Assembly: GCF_947500605.1 (NCBI RefSeq)
Contig: NZ_CANMSJ010000001.1
Coordinates: 372,001-436,000, forward strand
Source: an uncultured Lacinutrix sp.
GTDB lineage: Bacteria > Bacteroidota > Bacteroidia > Flavobacteriales > Flavobacteriaceae
Reading direction: 5' to 3'
Length of the DNA: 64,000 nt
Both the position numbers and the translations under genes were made by a program. Positions 54,288-63,555 of this stretch are shown here, one piece after another (position 1 is the first letter of the stretch; each line of letters starts with the position of its first letter). Under the pieces are notes generated by a model. It was not told the origin of the DNA. It saw nothing but the letters and a program-made list of their open reading frames with translations, and did not search any database.

Positions 54288-55466
54288 ATGAATAAAGAAG
54301 TAGTTATTGTATCGGCAGCAAGAACACCAATTGGTAGTTTTTTAGGCGCATTATCAACAATTCCAGCTCCAAAATTAGGTGCTATTGCAATTAAAGGTGC
54401 ATTGGAAAAAATTAATTTAAAACCAGAATTAGTTCAAGAGGTTTTAATGGGTAATGTTGTACAAGCTGGTACAGGTCAAGCTCCTGCTAGACAAGCTGCA
54501 ATATTTGCTGGTATTCCTAACACTGTACCTTGTACTACAATAAATAAGGTTTGTGCTTCTGGAATGAAAACAGTTATGCAAGCGGCACAATCTATTGCTT
54601 TAGGTGATGCAGAAATTGTTGTTGCAGGTGGTATGGAAAACATGAGTTTAATTCCACATTACTTTCACGCAAGAAGCGCGACTAAATTTGGTCCTGCTGC
54701 AATGGTTGATGGTATGCAGAAAGATGGTTTAGTAGATGTTTACGACCAACAAGCAATGGGCGTTAGTGCAGATGCTTGTGCTACAAAATATGAGTTTTCT
54801 CGTGAAGACCAAGATGCTTATGCTATGCAATCTTACAAAAGATCTGCTGCTGCATGGGAAGCTGGAAAATTTAATAATGAAATAGTTCCTGTTGCTGTAC
54901 CACAAAGACGTGGTGAAGACGTTATTGTTACAGAAGATGAAGAATACAAAAACGTAAGAATGGATAAAATTCCTACTTTACGTGCTGCTTTTACTAAAGA
55001 AGGTACGGTTACTGCTGCAAATGCATCTACAATTAACGATGGCGCTGGCGCAATGGTATTAATGAGTAGAGAGAAAGCAGACGAATTAGGTTTAAAAGTT
55101 TTGGCTACAATTAAAGGTTATGCAGATGCTGCACACGAACCAGAATGGTTTACTACTGCGCCATCTATAGCTTTACCAAAAGCATTAAACAAAGCAGAAT
55201 TAGATATTAAAGATGTAGATTTCTTTGAGTTTAACGAAGCCTTTTCGGTTGTTGGTTTAGCTAACATGAAAATATTAGGATTAAACGATAGTAACGTAAA
55301 CGTTAATGGTGGTGCTGTTTCTTTAGGTCACCCATTAGGTTGTTCTGGAGTTAGAATATTAATTACATTATTAAACGTTTTAGAGCAAAACGATGCTAAA
55401 ATTGGTGCAGCTGCTATTTGTAATGGTGGTGGTGGTGCTTCGGCATTAATATTAGAACGCGCTTAA
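54288..55466 (+). CDS. Acetyl-CoA C-acyltransferase (thiolase)
   Basis: This 392-residue thiolase has nucleophile Cys89 (NKVCASGMK), the C-terminal LGHPLGCSG (His348) and CNGGGGAS (Cys378). The length and motifs suit acetyl-CoA acetyltransferase or 3-ketoacyl-CoA thiolase; the substrate chain length cannot be told. It stands alone in the plus direction, divergent from the PgpH-like gene. Confidence 0.93.
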   Translation: MNKEVVIVSAARTPIGSFLGALSTIPAPKLGAIAIKGALEKINLKPELVQEVLMGNVVQAGTGQAPARQAAIFAGIPNTVPCTTINKVCASGMKTVMQAAQSIALGDAEIVVAGGMENMSLIPHYFHARSATKFGPAAMVDGMQKDGLVDVYDQQAMGVSADACATKYEFSREDQDAYAMQSYKRSAAAWEAGKFNNEIVPVAVPQRRGEDVIVTEDEEYKNVRMDKIPTLRAAFTKEGTVTAANASTINDGAGAMVLMSREKADELGLKVLATIKGYADAAHEPEWFTTAPSIALPKALNKAELDIKDVDFFEFNEAFSVVGLANMKILGLNDSNVNVNGGAVSLGHPLGCSGVRILITLLNVLEQNDAKIGAAAICNGGGGASALILERA

Positions 55467-55527
55467 AATTAGTAGACAGTTTTCAATTGTTACTCATTAA
55501 ATAATAACATAAATTCAATTATAATAA

Positions 55528-56277
55528 ATGCAATACGGCATTTGTAATTTAAGCATTGTCCCTTTAAGACTTGAAGCTAGCGATACCAGTGAATTGGTAT
55601 CGCAAGTTTTATATGGAGATATATTTAAAATTACAGAGATGCGCAAATCTTGGTGTAAAATACGACTGGCTTTCGATAAATATGAAGGTTGGATAGATAC
55701 CAAACAGCTTTTTGAAATTGACAAAGAAGCTTATGATACTTTACATAATGAAACACCAAAATTATCTTCGGATTTAATAGAATTTATTGAAGATAAAAAT
55801 CAGCAACTTTATGCTGTTCCTTTAGGGTCTCAACTTAATGGTTTATCTCTTTTAGAGCATAATTTTGAAGGTGAATTTACCCAAGGAAAGAAAGATAAAA
55901 GCGAACTTATTACTACTGCTTTTAACTATTTAAACACGCCATACCTTTGGGGAGGCAAAACACCATTTGGCATAGACTGCTCAGGTTTTACGCAAATGGT
56001 TTATAAAATGAATGGTTACAAATTACTTCGTGATGCTTCACAACAAGCAACACAAGGAGAAGCTTTAAGTTTTATTGAAGAAAGTGAACCTGGAGATTTA
56101 GCATTTTTTGATAATGCCGAAGGGAATATTGTACACGTTGGTATTATAATGAAAGACAACTACATTATTCATGCGCATGGAAAAGTACGCATAGATAGAT
56201 TAGATCATTCTGGTATTTACAATGTAGATTCTAAAATACACACACATAAATTGCGTGTTATAAAAAAGATAATCTAG
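55528..56277 (+). CDS. NlpC/P60-family (C40) cell-wall peptidase with SH3-like N-terminus
   Basis: This 249-residue protein has an SH3-like N-terminal region (residues 1-65, with two halves around LRLEASDTSELVSQVLYGD and KYEGWIDTKQL) and a C40 peptidase domain (WGGKTPFGIDCSGFTQ). The catalytic residues are Cys151 and His203, with His215 or His217 as the third polar residue. It would cleave murein stem peptides (gamma-D-Glu linkages). No standard signal peptide is visible, which is unusual for this family and may indicate a cytoplasmic recycling role. Confidence 0.88.
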   Translation: MQYGICNLSIVPLRLEASDTSELVSQVLYGDIFKITEMRKSWCKIRLAFDKYEGWIDTKQLFEIDKEAYDTLHNETPKLSSDLIEFIEDKNQQLYAVPLGSQLNGLSLLEHNFEGEFTQGKKDKSELITTAFNYLNTPYLWGGKTPFGIDCSGFTQMVYKMNGYKLLRDASQQATQGEALSFIEESEPGDLAFFDNAEGNIVHVGIIMKDNYIIHAHGKVRIDRLDHSGIYNVDSKIHTHKLRVIKKII

Positions 56278-56333
56278 GTCTTTTCATTTAGTTAAAGAAA
56301 ACCAAAAATTTAAGATTAAAAACAGTGATTGTT

Positions 56334-56341
56334 TATATTTG
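56334..56341 (+). promoter_or_regulatory. Putative -7 element (TATATTTG) for the PIG-L gene
   Basis: This exact TAnnTTTG match lies 41 bases before the ATG at 56382. No standard -33 TTTG is evident. Confidence 0.45.
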
Positions 56342-56381
56342 AGTACTCTTCATTATTCGAGTTCAATTCAAAGAAAAAACA

Positions 56382-58910
56382 ATGTTAAAAACTATTGCTT
56401 CACTCCTATTTATTTGCCTTTTCTCAATAAATAGTTTCGCTCAACAACCAAAAAAGCCTAGTGCATCAGAAATATACCAATCTATAGAAAAACTAAATTT
56501 CTTAGGTTCGGTTTTATATGTTGCAGCACATCCAGACGACGAAAATACAAGACTTATTTCTTACATGGCAAACCATGTAAAAGCAAGAACTGCTTATTTA
56601 TCTTTAACGCGTGGTGATGGCGGACAAAACCTTATTGGACCAGAAATTAGAGAACTTTTAGGCGTTATTAGAACTCAAGAATTACTTGCCGCTAGAAGAA
56701 CAGATGGAGGAACACAACGTTTTACTAGAGCAAACGATTTTGGTTACTCTAAACATCCAGACGAAACTTTGGCTATTTGGAATAAAGAAGAAGTATTAAG
56801 CGATGTTGTTTTGGCTATTCGTCAATTTAAACCAGATGTAATTATTAATCGTTTCGACCATAGAAGTCCAGGAACTACACATGGACACCATACAAGCTCT
56901 GCAATGTTAAGTGTAGAAGCTTTCGATTTAGCTGGTGATGCCACTGCATATTCTAGTCAAGTAAAACAATATGGCACTTGGCAACCCAAACGAGAATTTT
57001 TTAATACCTCTTATTGGTTTTACGGAAGTCAAGAAAAATTTGACGCAGCAGATAAATCTAATTTATTAAATTTTGATGTTGGCGAATATTATCCAAGTTC
57101 TGGATTAAGCAATACAGAAATAGCTTCTTTAAGTCGCAGTCAGCATAAATCTCAAGGTTTTGGTAATACTGGAACTCGTGGAGAACAAACAGAGTATATA
57201 GAATTAGTTAAAGGTGAAATGCCAAAAGATAAAAACAATGTTTTTGATGGTATAGATACGTCATGGAATCGTGTTAAAGGCGGAAAAGCAATTGGTGAAC
57301 TATTAGAGAAAGTACAAACAGATTATAACTTTAATAATCCTTCAGCATCTTTAAAAGCGTTAATGAGTGCTTATACTTTAATTCAAAATTTAGAAGACAG
57401 TCATTGGAAAACAATTAAAACTGAAGAAATAAAAGCCATTATCTCGGCTTGTAGCGGATTGTATTTAGAAGCTGTAGCTAAGGAAAGCACAAGTACTTTA
57501 AACAATAAAATTCAGTTAAATATTGAAGCAATAAACAGAAGTGCTTCAAATATAGAATTACTATCACTTACTAAATCTGATGATGGAAAAACAATCACTA
57601 AAAACATCACTTTAGCTAATAATGTTTCTAAAAAAGAAGCATTAGAATATTACGTTTCTAACGAAGACAATTATTCGGTTCCATACTGGTTAGAAGAAAA
57701 AGGAACTTTAGGAATGTATAAGGTGAAAAATAAAAATTGGATTGGTTTACCTGAAACATTAAGAACTGCAACTGTAAAATTCAATTTAAAAATTGAAGGC
57801 ACTCCTATTTCTTTTACAAAAGCAATTATCTATAAAACCAACGATCCTGTAAAGGGAGAAGTTTATAAACCTTTTGAGATTATTCCTGAAGCTTCAGCTA
57901 AAATTTCAGAAAAAGTAATCATTTTCGAAAACGATTCTCAAAAAGAAATACCTGTTGTAGTTAAAGCAGGCCGTGATAATTTAGAAGGTTCTATTACCTT
58001 AAATTACCCAAAAGGATGGAGTGTTTTTCCGAAGCAACAAAAAATAAACATTGAGCACAAAGGTCAAGAACAAACAGTAATTTTTACTATTATTCCTCCT
58101 AAAAACCAAAATGAAGGCACTATAACTCCTAAAGTTACAATTGGTAATAATGTGTATACTAAAGAATTAATAGAGATTGATTACGACCATATTCCGTTTC
58201 AAACTGTGTTATTACCAAGCGAAACTAAAATTGTACGTTTAGACATTAAAAAGCGAGGTGAAAACATTGCATACATTGAAGGTGCTGGAGATGTTGTACC
58301 AGAAAGCTTAAAGCAAATTGGATATAACGTCGTTATTATTTCACCAGAAGACATTACGCCTGAAAACTTAAATAAATTTGATGCTGTTGTAGTTGGTATT
58401 AGAGCTTATAACACCGTTGAAGCCTTAAATTATAGACAAGAAGCGCTATTCGATTTTGTAAAAAATGGTGGTAATATGATTGTGCAATACAATACAAGCC
58501 ACAGAATTAAAGTAGATAATATTGCACCTTATAGTTTAACACTTTCTAGAGACAGAGTTACAGACGAGTTTGCAGATGTTACTTTTGTAGATCCTAATCA
58601 CGAAGTACTAAACAGCCCAAATAAAATTACTCAAGAAGATTTTAAAGGTTGGACACAAGAACGTGGTTTGTATTTTCCTAAAGAATGGTCTAGCGAGTTC
58701 ACTCCTATTCTATCTATGCATGATAAAGGTGAAACAGCAAAAACAGGAAGTTTACTAGTAGCAAAACATGGAAAAGGACATTACATCTATACAGGTTTAA
58801 GTTTCTTTAGAGAGTTTCCTGCTGGTGTTTCTGGTGCTTATAGATTGTTTGCTAATATGTTGAGTATTGGAAAAGAAGATATCGCTAATGAATCTGGAAT
58901 AAAGAATTAA
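56382..58910 (+). CDS. PIG-L family deacetylase with C-terminal GATase-like domain
   Basis: This 842-residue secreted protein has a signal peptide (ASLLFICLFSINSFAQ). The PIG-L (LmbE-like) zinc site is AAHPDDE (His50, Asp52, Asp53) with later HGHHTS. The middle is a beta-rich region (about residues 380-620), and the C-terminal part (YNVVIISPEDIT ... GHYIYTGLSFFREFP) resembles a glutamine-amidotransferase/ThuA-like fold without an obvious catalytic Cys. It probably deacetylates an N-acetyl sugar on a surface or substrate glycan. It is followed by a small ORF and the symporter operon. Confidence 0.88.
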   Translation: MLKTIASLLFICLFSINSFAQQPKKPSASEIYQSIEKLNFLGSVLYVAAHPDDENTRLISYMANHVKARTAYLSLTRGDGGQNLIGPEIRELLGVIRTQELLAARRTDGGTQRFTRANDFGYSKHPDETLAIWNKEEVLSDVVLAIRQFKPDVIINRFDHRSPGTTHGHHTSSAMLSVEAFDLAGDATAYSSQVKQYGTWQPKREFFNTSYWFYGSQEKFDAADKSNLLNFDVGEYYPSSGLSNTEIASLSRSQHKSQGFGNTGTRGEQTEYIELVKGEMPKDKNNVFDGIDTSWNRVKGGKAIGELLEKVQTDYNFNNPSASLKALMSAYTLIQNLEDSHWKTIKTEEIKAIISACSGLYLEAVAKESTSTLNNKIQLNIEAINRSASNIELLSLTKSDDGKTITKNITLANNVSKKEALEYYVSNEDNYSVPYWLEEKGTLGMYKVKNKNWIGLPETLRTATVKFNLKIEGTPISFTKAIIYKTNDPVKGEVYKPFEIIPEASAKISEKVIIFENDSQKEIPVVVKAGRDNLEGSITLNYPKGWSVFPKQQKINIEHKGQEQTVIFTIIPPKNQNEGTITPKVTIGNNVYTKELIEIDYDHIPFQTVLLPSETKIVRLDIKKRGENIAYIEGAGDVVPESLKQIGYNVVIISPEDITPENLNKFDAVVVGIRAYNTVEALNYRQEALFDFVKNGGNMIVQYNTSHRIKVDNIAPYSLTLSRDRVTDEFADVTFVDPNHEVLNSPNKITQEDFKGWTQERGLYFPKEWSSEFTPILSMHDKGETAKTGSLLVAKHGKGHYIYTGLSFFREFPAGVSGAYRLFANMLSIGKEDIANESGIKN

Positions 58911-58925
58911 AAGATTAATAATAAC

Positions 58926-59063
58926 ATGATTGAGTATGTATTAAAACCTTTTATTAGATTTATTGCAAAGCCAATTATTAGTTTACTATCAGATCTCATA
59001 TCCATAATTATAGATACTAATGATGGTATTAAAAAGAACGATTCTAATTCAAACAAAAAATAA
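58926..59063 (+). CDS. Small hypothetical ORF (45 aa)
   Basis: An ATG at 58926 opens a 45-residue frame 16 bases after the PIG-L stop. It is hydrophobic through residues 5-30 (YVLKPFIRFIAKPIISLL) and ends in a polar Asn/Lys-rich tail. It could be a membrane peptide, but it has no family signature and may be spurious. Confidence 0.4.
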   Translation: MIEYVLKPFIRFIAKPIISLLSDLISIIIDTNDGIKKNDSNSNKK

Positions 59064-59114
59064 TTATCATGCGTTTATGCAATGATTAATGTAACAATAA
59101 AATAATCCTTTAAT

Positions 59115-59222
59115 ATGGAAGATAACCAACCAAAATACAAGTGGAATAACCTCTACACATTAATTCTTGTAGCAAACGCAGTTTACATTATCGCGTTCTA
59201 CCTAATCACAAAAGCGTTTTAA
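59115..59222 (+). CDS. 35-residue membrane peptide ahead of a sodium:solute symporter
   Basis: The frame 59115-59222 encodes a cytoplasmic N-terminus (MEDNQPKYKWN) and one hydrophobic helix (LYTLILVANAVYIIAFYLI). Its stop is 3 bases before the symporter start. Several symporters of the SSS family have a small one-helix subunit encoded just upstream, so it may be an accessory peptide of the transporter. That role is inference; the frame, spacing and helix are direct observation. Confidence 0.7.
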   Translation: MEDNQPKYKWNNLYTLILVANAVYIIAFYLITKAF

Positions 59223-59225
59223 TAT

Positions 59226-60926
59226 ATGCAAACATTAGATTGGATTGTTTTAATAGGAACATTACTAACCATAGTAATTTATGGTACTATTCAAACCAGA
59301 GGAAGTAAAAACGTAGAAGATTATTTAAAAGGCGGAAATCAGTCTAAATGGTGGACCATTGGTTTATCTGTAATGGCAACTCAAGCGAGTGCAATTACAT
59401 TTCTATCGACTCCAGGACAAGCATTTAATGATGGTATGGGCTTTGTGCAATTCTATTTTGGATTGCCAATTGCTATGATTGTTATTTGCATGGTATTTAT
59501 ACCGTTATACCACAGACTAAAAGTATATACGGCTTACGAGTTTTTAGAAAATAGATTCGATAGAAAAACAAGAACACTTACCGCTGTTCTATTTCTTATA
59601 CAACGTGGTTTGGCTGCTGGTATTACCATCTTTGCTCCTGCTATTATTTTATCGGCTGTTTTAGGATGGAACCTATTATTACTAAATGTTATTATTGGTA
59701 TTTTAGTAATTATTTACACCGTTTCTGGAGGAACGAAAGCTGTAAACGTAACACAGAAACATCAAATGGTGGTGATTTTTACAGGAATGATTATCGCTTT
59801 TGTACTAATAATAAATCAATTACCACAAGATATTTCATTTTCTAAAGCCATAGAAATTGCTGGTGCTAGCGGAAAAATGGAGGTACTTGATTTTTCTTTC
59901 GATTTAAATAATCGTTATACTTTTTGGACTGGTATTATTGGTGGAACCTTTTTAATGCTTTCTTATTTTGGTACAGACCAAAGTCAAGTACAGCGTTATT
60001 TATCAGGAAAATCGATTAGAGAAATGCAATTAGGCCTAATGTTTAATGGTCTTTTAAAAATACCAATGCAGTTTTTTATTCTGTTTGTTGGTGTAATGGT
60101 ATTCGTATTTTATCAATTTAACCAAGCGCCTGTAAACTTTAATCCTACAGCTACAGAAGTGGTTTTAAATTCTGAATATGCAGACGAATACAAGGCTATT
60201 CAACAAGAACAAAAAACATTATTTGAAAATAAAAAAGTAGCTATTAATAATTTTGTTTTAAATGAAAATAGCACAAATACAGCAAGTATAGCTTCATTTA
60301 ACACCGCTAACGATGCCTTAAGAGATAGAGCAAAAGCTTTAATTGATAAAGCTGGTGATGCCAATAATGTTAAGGTTGAAAGCAACGATAAGGATTATGT
60401 ATTTATTCATTTTATACTTAACAATTTACCAAGAGGTTTAATAGGCTTGTTATTAGCAGTAATTCTGTCTGCAGCTATGTCTAGTACTGCGAGCGAATTA
60501 AATGCTTTAGCAAGTACAACTACTATCGATTTATATAAACATAGAGTTGGAGAAAAAACCGAGGAAGAAATGGTAAAAGCATCTAGGTATTTTACATTAC
60601 TTTGGGGAATACTAGCCATTGTCGTCGCCTGCGTTGCTAATTTGGCTGAGAATTTAATACAATTGGTAAATATTATTGGCTCCATATTTTATGGTAATGT
60701 ATTGGGTATCTTTTTATTGGCATTCTTTTTTAAGCATGTAAAAGCGAATGCTGTTTTTGTCGCTGCTTTTATTACTCAGTTTTTAGTAATCACACTTTTC
60801 CTTTTAGATAATTACGAAATAATAAACCTGCCATTTTTATGGCTTAACTTTATTGGATGTGTTATAGTTATTGGGATTGCATGCTTATTACAATCTAGAA
60901 ATTCTTATATTGGAAAAACTAATTAA
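59226..60926 (+). CDS. Sodium:solute symporter (SSS family)
   Basis: This 566-residue multi-helix transporter has the SSS signature (VEDYLKGGNQSKWWTIGLSVMATQASAITFLSTPG region, RYLSGKSIREMQ). A polar insert of about 70 residues (EYKAIQQEQKTLFENK ...) lies between two helices and resembles the insert of some Bacteroidota SSS proteins. The substrate (sugar, sialate or other) cannot be told. It forms an apparent pair with the 35-residue peptide upstream. Confidence 0.9.
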   Translation: MQTLDWIVLIGTLLTIVIYGTIQTRGSKNVEDYLKGGNQSKWWTIGLSVMATQASAITFLSTPGQAFNDGMGFVQFYFGLPIAMIVICMVFIPLYHRLKVYTAYEFLENRFDRKTRTLTAVLFLIQRGLAAGITIFAPAIILSAVLGWNLLLLNVIIGILVIIYTVSGGTKAVNVTQKHQMVVIFTGMIIAFVLIINQLPQDISFSKAIEIAGASGKMEVLDFSFDLNNRYTFWTGIIGGTFLMLSYFGTDQSQVQRYLSGKSIREMQLGLMFNGLLKIPMQFFILFVGVMVFVFYQFNQAPVNFNPTATEVVLNSEYADEYKAIQQEQKTLFENKKVAINNFVLNENSTNTASIASFNTANDALRDRAKALIDKAGDANNVKVESNDKDYVFIHFILNNLPRGLIGLLLAVILSAAMSSTASELNALASTTTIDLYKHRVGEKTEEEMVKASRYFTLLWGILAIVVACVANLAENLIQLVNIIGSIFYGNVLGIFLLAFFFKHVKANAVFVAAFITQFLVITLFLLDNYEIINLPFLWLNFIGCVIVIGIACLLQSRNSYIGKTN

Positions 60927-60943
60927 TAAATATTTTAAATTTT

Positions 60944-61558
60944 ATGGTTGAAATTCTAACTTCTATTTTTTTCATTTTTGCAGTTATAGATCCAATTGGC
61001 TCCATACCTGTTTATTTAGAAGCTACAAAAGAATTCGATAATGTACATAAGAAGAAAATTGCTATACGCGCTTCTGTGATTGCTTTTTTAATTCTATTAT
61101 TTTTCATTGTTATTGGGCAACTTATACTTGAAGGTATGAAGGTTTCTTTAGATGCATTTCAAGTTTCTGGAGGTGTTATACTTTTTCTATTTGCATTAAC
61201 CATGATTTTTGGAGACGGAAAACCACAGCAAGAAAAAAATATAATTACAGACTACAAACACGTAACCATATTTCCTATTGCTATTCCCTCTATTGCTTCT
61301 CCGGGTGCAATTATGGCTGTTGTTTTATTAACCGACAACCATATCTATAATTTGCAACAACAAACCATTACTACAGTACTAGTTTTAGTTGTAATTGGGC
61401 TTACTTGCTTAATTCTTTTAGCAGCAAATAAATTGCAAAAGAGTATTGGTGATTATGGAATAACTGTAATTAGTAAAATTATGGGCTTGATACTTGCTTC
61501 TTATGCTGTACAAAGTATTTTAAGTGGAATTTCAGATTACTTTAATATGGTACATTAA
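60944..61558 (+). CDS. MarC family integral membrane protein
   Basis: This 204-residue protein with about six transmembrane helices shows the MarC signature AVIDPIGSIPVYLEATK and IPSIASPGAIMAVVLL. The name comes from the mar locus, but MarC proteins do not confer multidrug resistance and their function is unknown. It is 17 bases after the symporter gene and ends at a terminator. Confidence 0.9.
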   Translation: MVEILTSIFFIFAVIDPIGSIPVYLEATKEFDNVHKKKIAIRASVIAFLILLFFIVIGQLILEGMKVSLDAFQVSGGVILFLFALTMIFGDGKPQQEKNIITDYKHVTIFPIAIPSIASPGAIMAVVLLTDNHIYNLQQQTITTVLVLVVIGLTCLILLAANKLQKSIGDYGITVISKIMGLILASYAVQSILSGISDYFNMVH

Positions 61559-61597
61559 GCTAACTATTATACTTTAAATTTCTATTTCAATATTATA

Positions 61598-61634
61598 AAA
61601 ATCGTTTAAAATTAATTTTTAGACGATTTTTTTT
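61598..61634 (+). terminator. Terminator after the MarC-family gene
   Basis: AAATCGT and ACGATTT form the base of a stem whose AT-rich upper part also pairs, followed by TTTTTTT. It lies 40 bases after the stop at 61558. Confidence 0.75.
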
Positions 61635-61675
61635 GTGCTTAACATAATTAAAAAAAACATTATAAGTCTATTTTA

Positions 61676-61707
61676 TTTGTCATTATGTAAAGTTTGTTTT
61701 ACATTTG
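61676..61707 (+). promoter_or_regulatory. Bacteroidota-type promoter for the 61745 gene
   Basis: A TTTG (61676-61679) and a TACATTTG (61700-61707) are separated by 20 bases, matching the -33 TTTG and -7 TAnnTTTG layout of the Bacteroidota housekeeping sigma factor. The gene starts 38 bases later. This is the best full promoter in the window. Confidence 0.65.
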
Positions 61708-61744
61708 ATTAATCAATTTATTAACAATCAAAAAACAATCAATT

Positions 61745-62218
61745 ATGAAATCAAATTATTTATTACCAAACAAGTTTAAACCATTAGGCTGGATTCTATT
61801 TATAACAGGCATTTTATTTGGTCTAGTGCTTATATTTAAAGGATATGATTATGAACCCTTAAAGTTTAAAGTTCTTTCTTTATTTAATAAAAGTTTTCTT
61901 GGAAGTGGATCAATGACTTTCTTTAAAATTATCGACACAGGTATTGCAAACGAGTTAGTTACTATTACCATTATTATTGGAGGATTAATAATTGGTTTTT
62001 CAAAAGAAAAAGTTGAAGATGAATTTATTTATAAATTAAGAAAAGATTCTTTGGTGTGGGCTTTTATAATTAACTACATAGTATTACTTATAGCTACGTT
62101 ATTTATTTTCGATTTAACCTTTTTTAATGTTTTAGTCTTTAACATGTTTACACCATTAATCATTTTTGTTTTCCGTTTTAACTTTATAAAACTTAAATCG
62201 AATAGCGATGAAGAATAA
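61745..62218 (+). CDS. Hypothetical membrane protein with four helices
   Basis: This 157-residue protein has about four transmembrane helices (WILFITGILFGLVLIF, LVTITIIIGGLIIGF, WAFIINYIVLLIATLFI, FFNVLVFNMFTPLIIFVF) and a short charged loop between the second and third. It overlaps the following HTH gene by 11 bases. Membrane proteins of this size paired with a small HTH gene are a common two-gene arrangement in which the HTH protein controls the pair. Function unknown. Confidence 0.75.
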   Translation: MKSNYLLPNKFKPLGWILFITGILFGLVLIFKGYDYEPLKFKVLSLFNKSFLGSGSMTFFKIIDTGIANELVTITIIIGGLIIGFSKEKVEDEFIYKLRKDSLVWAFIINYIVLLIATLFIFDLTFFNVLVFNMFTPLIIFVFRFNFIKLKSNSDEE

Positions 62219-62408
62219 TATTAAAGTACAACGTGCTATTCATGATTTAACACAAGCTGCTTTAGCCGATGAGATTGGTGTAAGCAGACAGACTATTAAT
62301 GCAATGGAAAAAAACAAATACGTACCATCTACGGTACTTGCATTAAAACTCTCAAAGCTTTTTAATATTCCTGTAGAAGAATTATTCATCCTTGAAGGAA
62401 ACGAATAA
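62208..62408 (+). CDS. Small XRE-type helix-turn-helix regulator (YozG-like)
   Basis: This 66-residue protein is essentially one helix-turn-helix domain (RAIHDLTQAALADEIGVSRQ, then INAMEKNKYVPS). It overlaps the upstream membrane protein by 11 bases and ends in a terminator. It probably binds the promoter at 61676-61707 and regulates its own operon; that is inference from the family. Confidence 0.88.
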   Translation: MKNNIKVQRAIHDLTQAALADEIGVSRQTINAMEKNKYVPSTVLALKLSKLFNIPVEELFILEGNE

Positions 62409-62413
62409 AATGC

Positions 62414-62445
62414 AAAAAGCGCAATCCATAAGATTGCGCTTTTTT
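62414..62445. terminator. Bidirectional terminator after the HTH gene
   Basis: AAAAAGCGCAATC pairs with GATTGCGCTTTTTT around a 5-base loop, with A and T tracts on the two sides, between convergent genes. Confidence 0.9.
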
Positions 62446-62487
62446 AATTATTAAATTCTAATAATAAAGAGATTTAAGTCGTTTAGA

Positions 62488-63336
62488 CTACATTTTCTCC
62501 CATGCTTTAATAGAATCTTTATTCATTTTTACATAATCAGCATTTCCAGCTTTCTCAGCAGCTGCTAAAGATGCTTTTGCTGCTTTTATAGCTGTTTTAG
62601 TGTTTCCTGCTTTTGCATGGATTAAAGACTGCTGGCGTAACATCCAAAATTTAGGATCGTCTTTAGACATTTCAATTGCTTTATCAATCCAAGTAACAGC
62701 TTGCTTAATATCGCCACCAGACTCTAAGTTATAACGTGCAGCACCATAGTAATCAGATACTCCAGGTCCGTTCATTACTTTAGAGATGCTAGCATCCATT
62801 TTCTTAGCAGTAGGAACTTCTATTTTAACACCAACAAATGTGCTTTCCCAAAGGATACCTAACATTGCAGAATCGTTAGTTAAATCATCGAAAAGGATTG
62901 TAAAAGTTTCCATTTTCATTGGCATCTCCATAACATCTACAGTTACTTTGGCAGCAACTAAGCTCTCATCCCATTTTGCTGGTGTTCCCCAGTTATCTGT
63001 ATTTGCATAAAAAACAACATCCCAAGACTTTTCATTTGGAGTTGTAAAAATAGCGTAAGATCCTGCTTTTACTTCTGTTCCTCCAATAGTAACATTGTCA
63101 CTAAAAGTAATCATAGAATTTTGATTTGCACCTGTTCTCCATAATTTACCGTAAGGTACTAAGTCTCCAAATATAGTACGACCTCTCATTCCTGGTCTAG
63201 AATATTCTAAAGTAAAATCTGTTAAACCTACCTTCTGCTCTACTTTTGCAGATGGACTTGGTTGTGGTGTTTCAATTTGCGCATTTACAGTAAAAGATGC
63301 TGTAAAAACCAATGCAATCATTAGTAATTTTTTCAT
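62488..63336 (-). CDS. DUF2911 domain-containing secreted protein
   Basis: This 282-residue product has a signal peptide (LLMIALVFTASFTVNAQ) and a DUF2911 domain (residues about 25-165; the segment YSRPGMRGRTIFGDLVPYGKLWRTGANQN is diagnostic). A C-terminal helical TPR-like region (residues about 190-280) carries AARYNLESGGDIKQAVTWIDKAIEM. The function of the family is unknown. The gene is monocistronic, with the shared terminator downstream. Confidence 0.88.
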   Translation of the reverse strand: MKKLLMIALVFTASFTVNAQIETPQPSPSAKVEQKVGLTDFTLEYSRPGMRGRTIFGDLVPYGKLWRTGANQNSMITFSDNVTIGGTEVKAGSYAIFTTPNEKSWDVVFYANTDNWGTPAKWDESLVAAKVTVDVMEMPMKMETFTILFDDLTNDSAMLGILWESTFVGVKIEVPTAKKMDASISKVMNGPGVSDYYGAARYNLESGGDIKQAVTWIDKAIEMSKDDPKFWMLRQQSLIHAKAGNTKTAIKAAKASLAAAEKAGNADYVKMNKDSIKAWEKM

Positions 63337-63523
63337 AATATTTTTTTGATTAGAGTTATTTTAAAAAGTAAAATTACGAATTAAGAGTTGCTTAATTTGT
63401 TAAGAAAACCTTAAAGTAAACATAATTAAATTGAAGTGAAACCTACTTTTCTAACACCTTTTGGAATGGGATTTCACAATCTCTCGTTAATTTTTGTTTA
63501 ACAATTACTAAAAAGAGTTAAAC

Positions 63524-63555
63524 ATTTAGTATCTTTATACTATCAAATACTAAAT
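63524..63555. promoter_or_regulatory. Perfect inverted repeat upstream of the TetR-like gene
   Basis: ATTTAGTAT (63524-63532) and ATACTAAAT (63547-63555) are exact inverted copies with a 14-base spacer. The right arm ends one base before the ATG at 63556. TetR-family proteins often bind such a palindrome near their own start, so it is a candidate autoregulatory operator. Confidence 0.6.
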
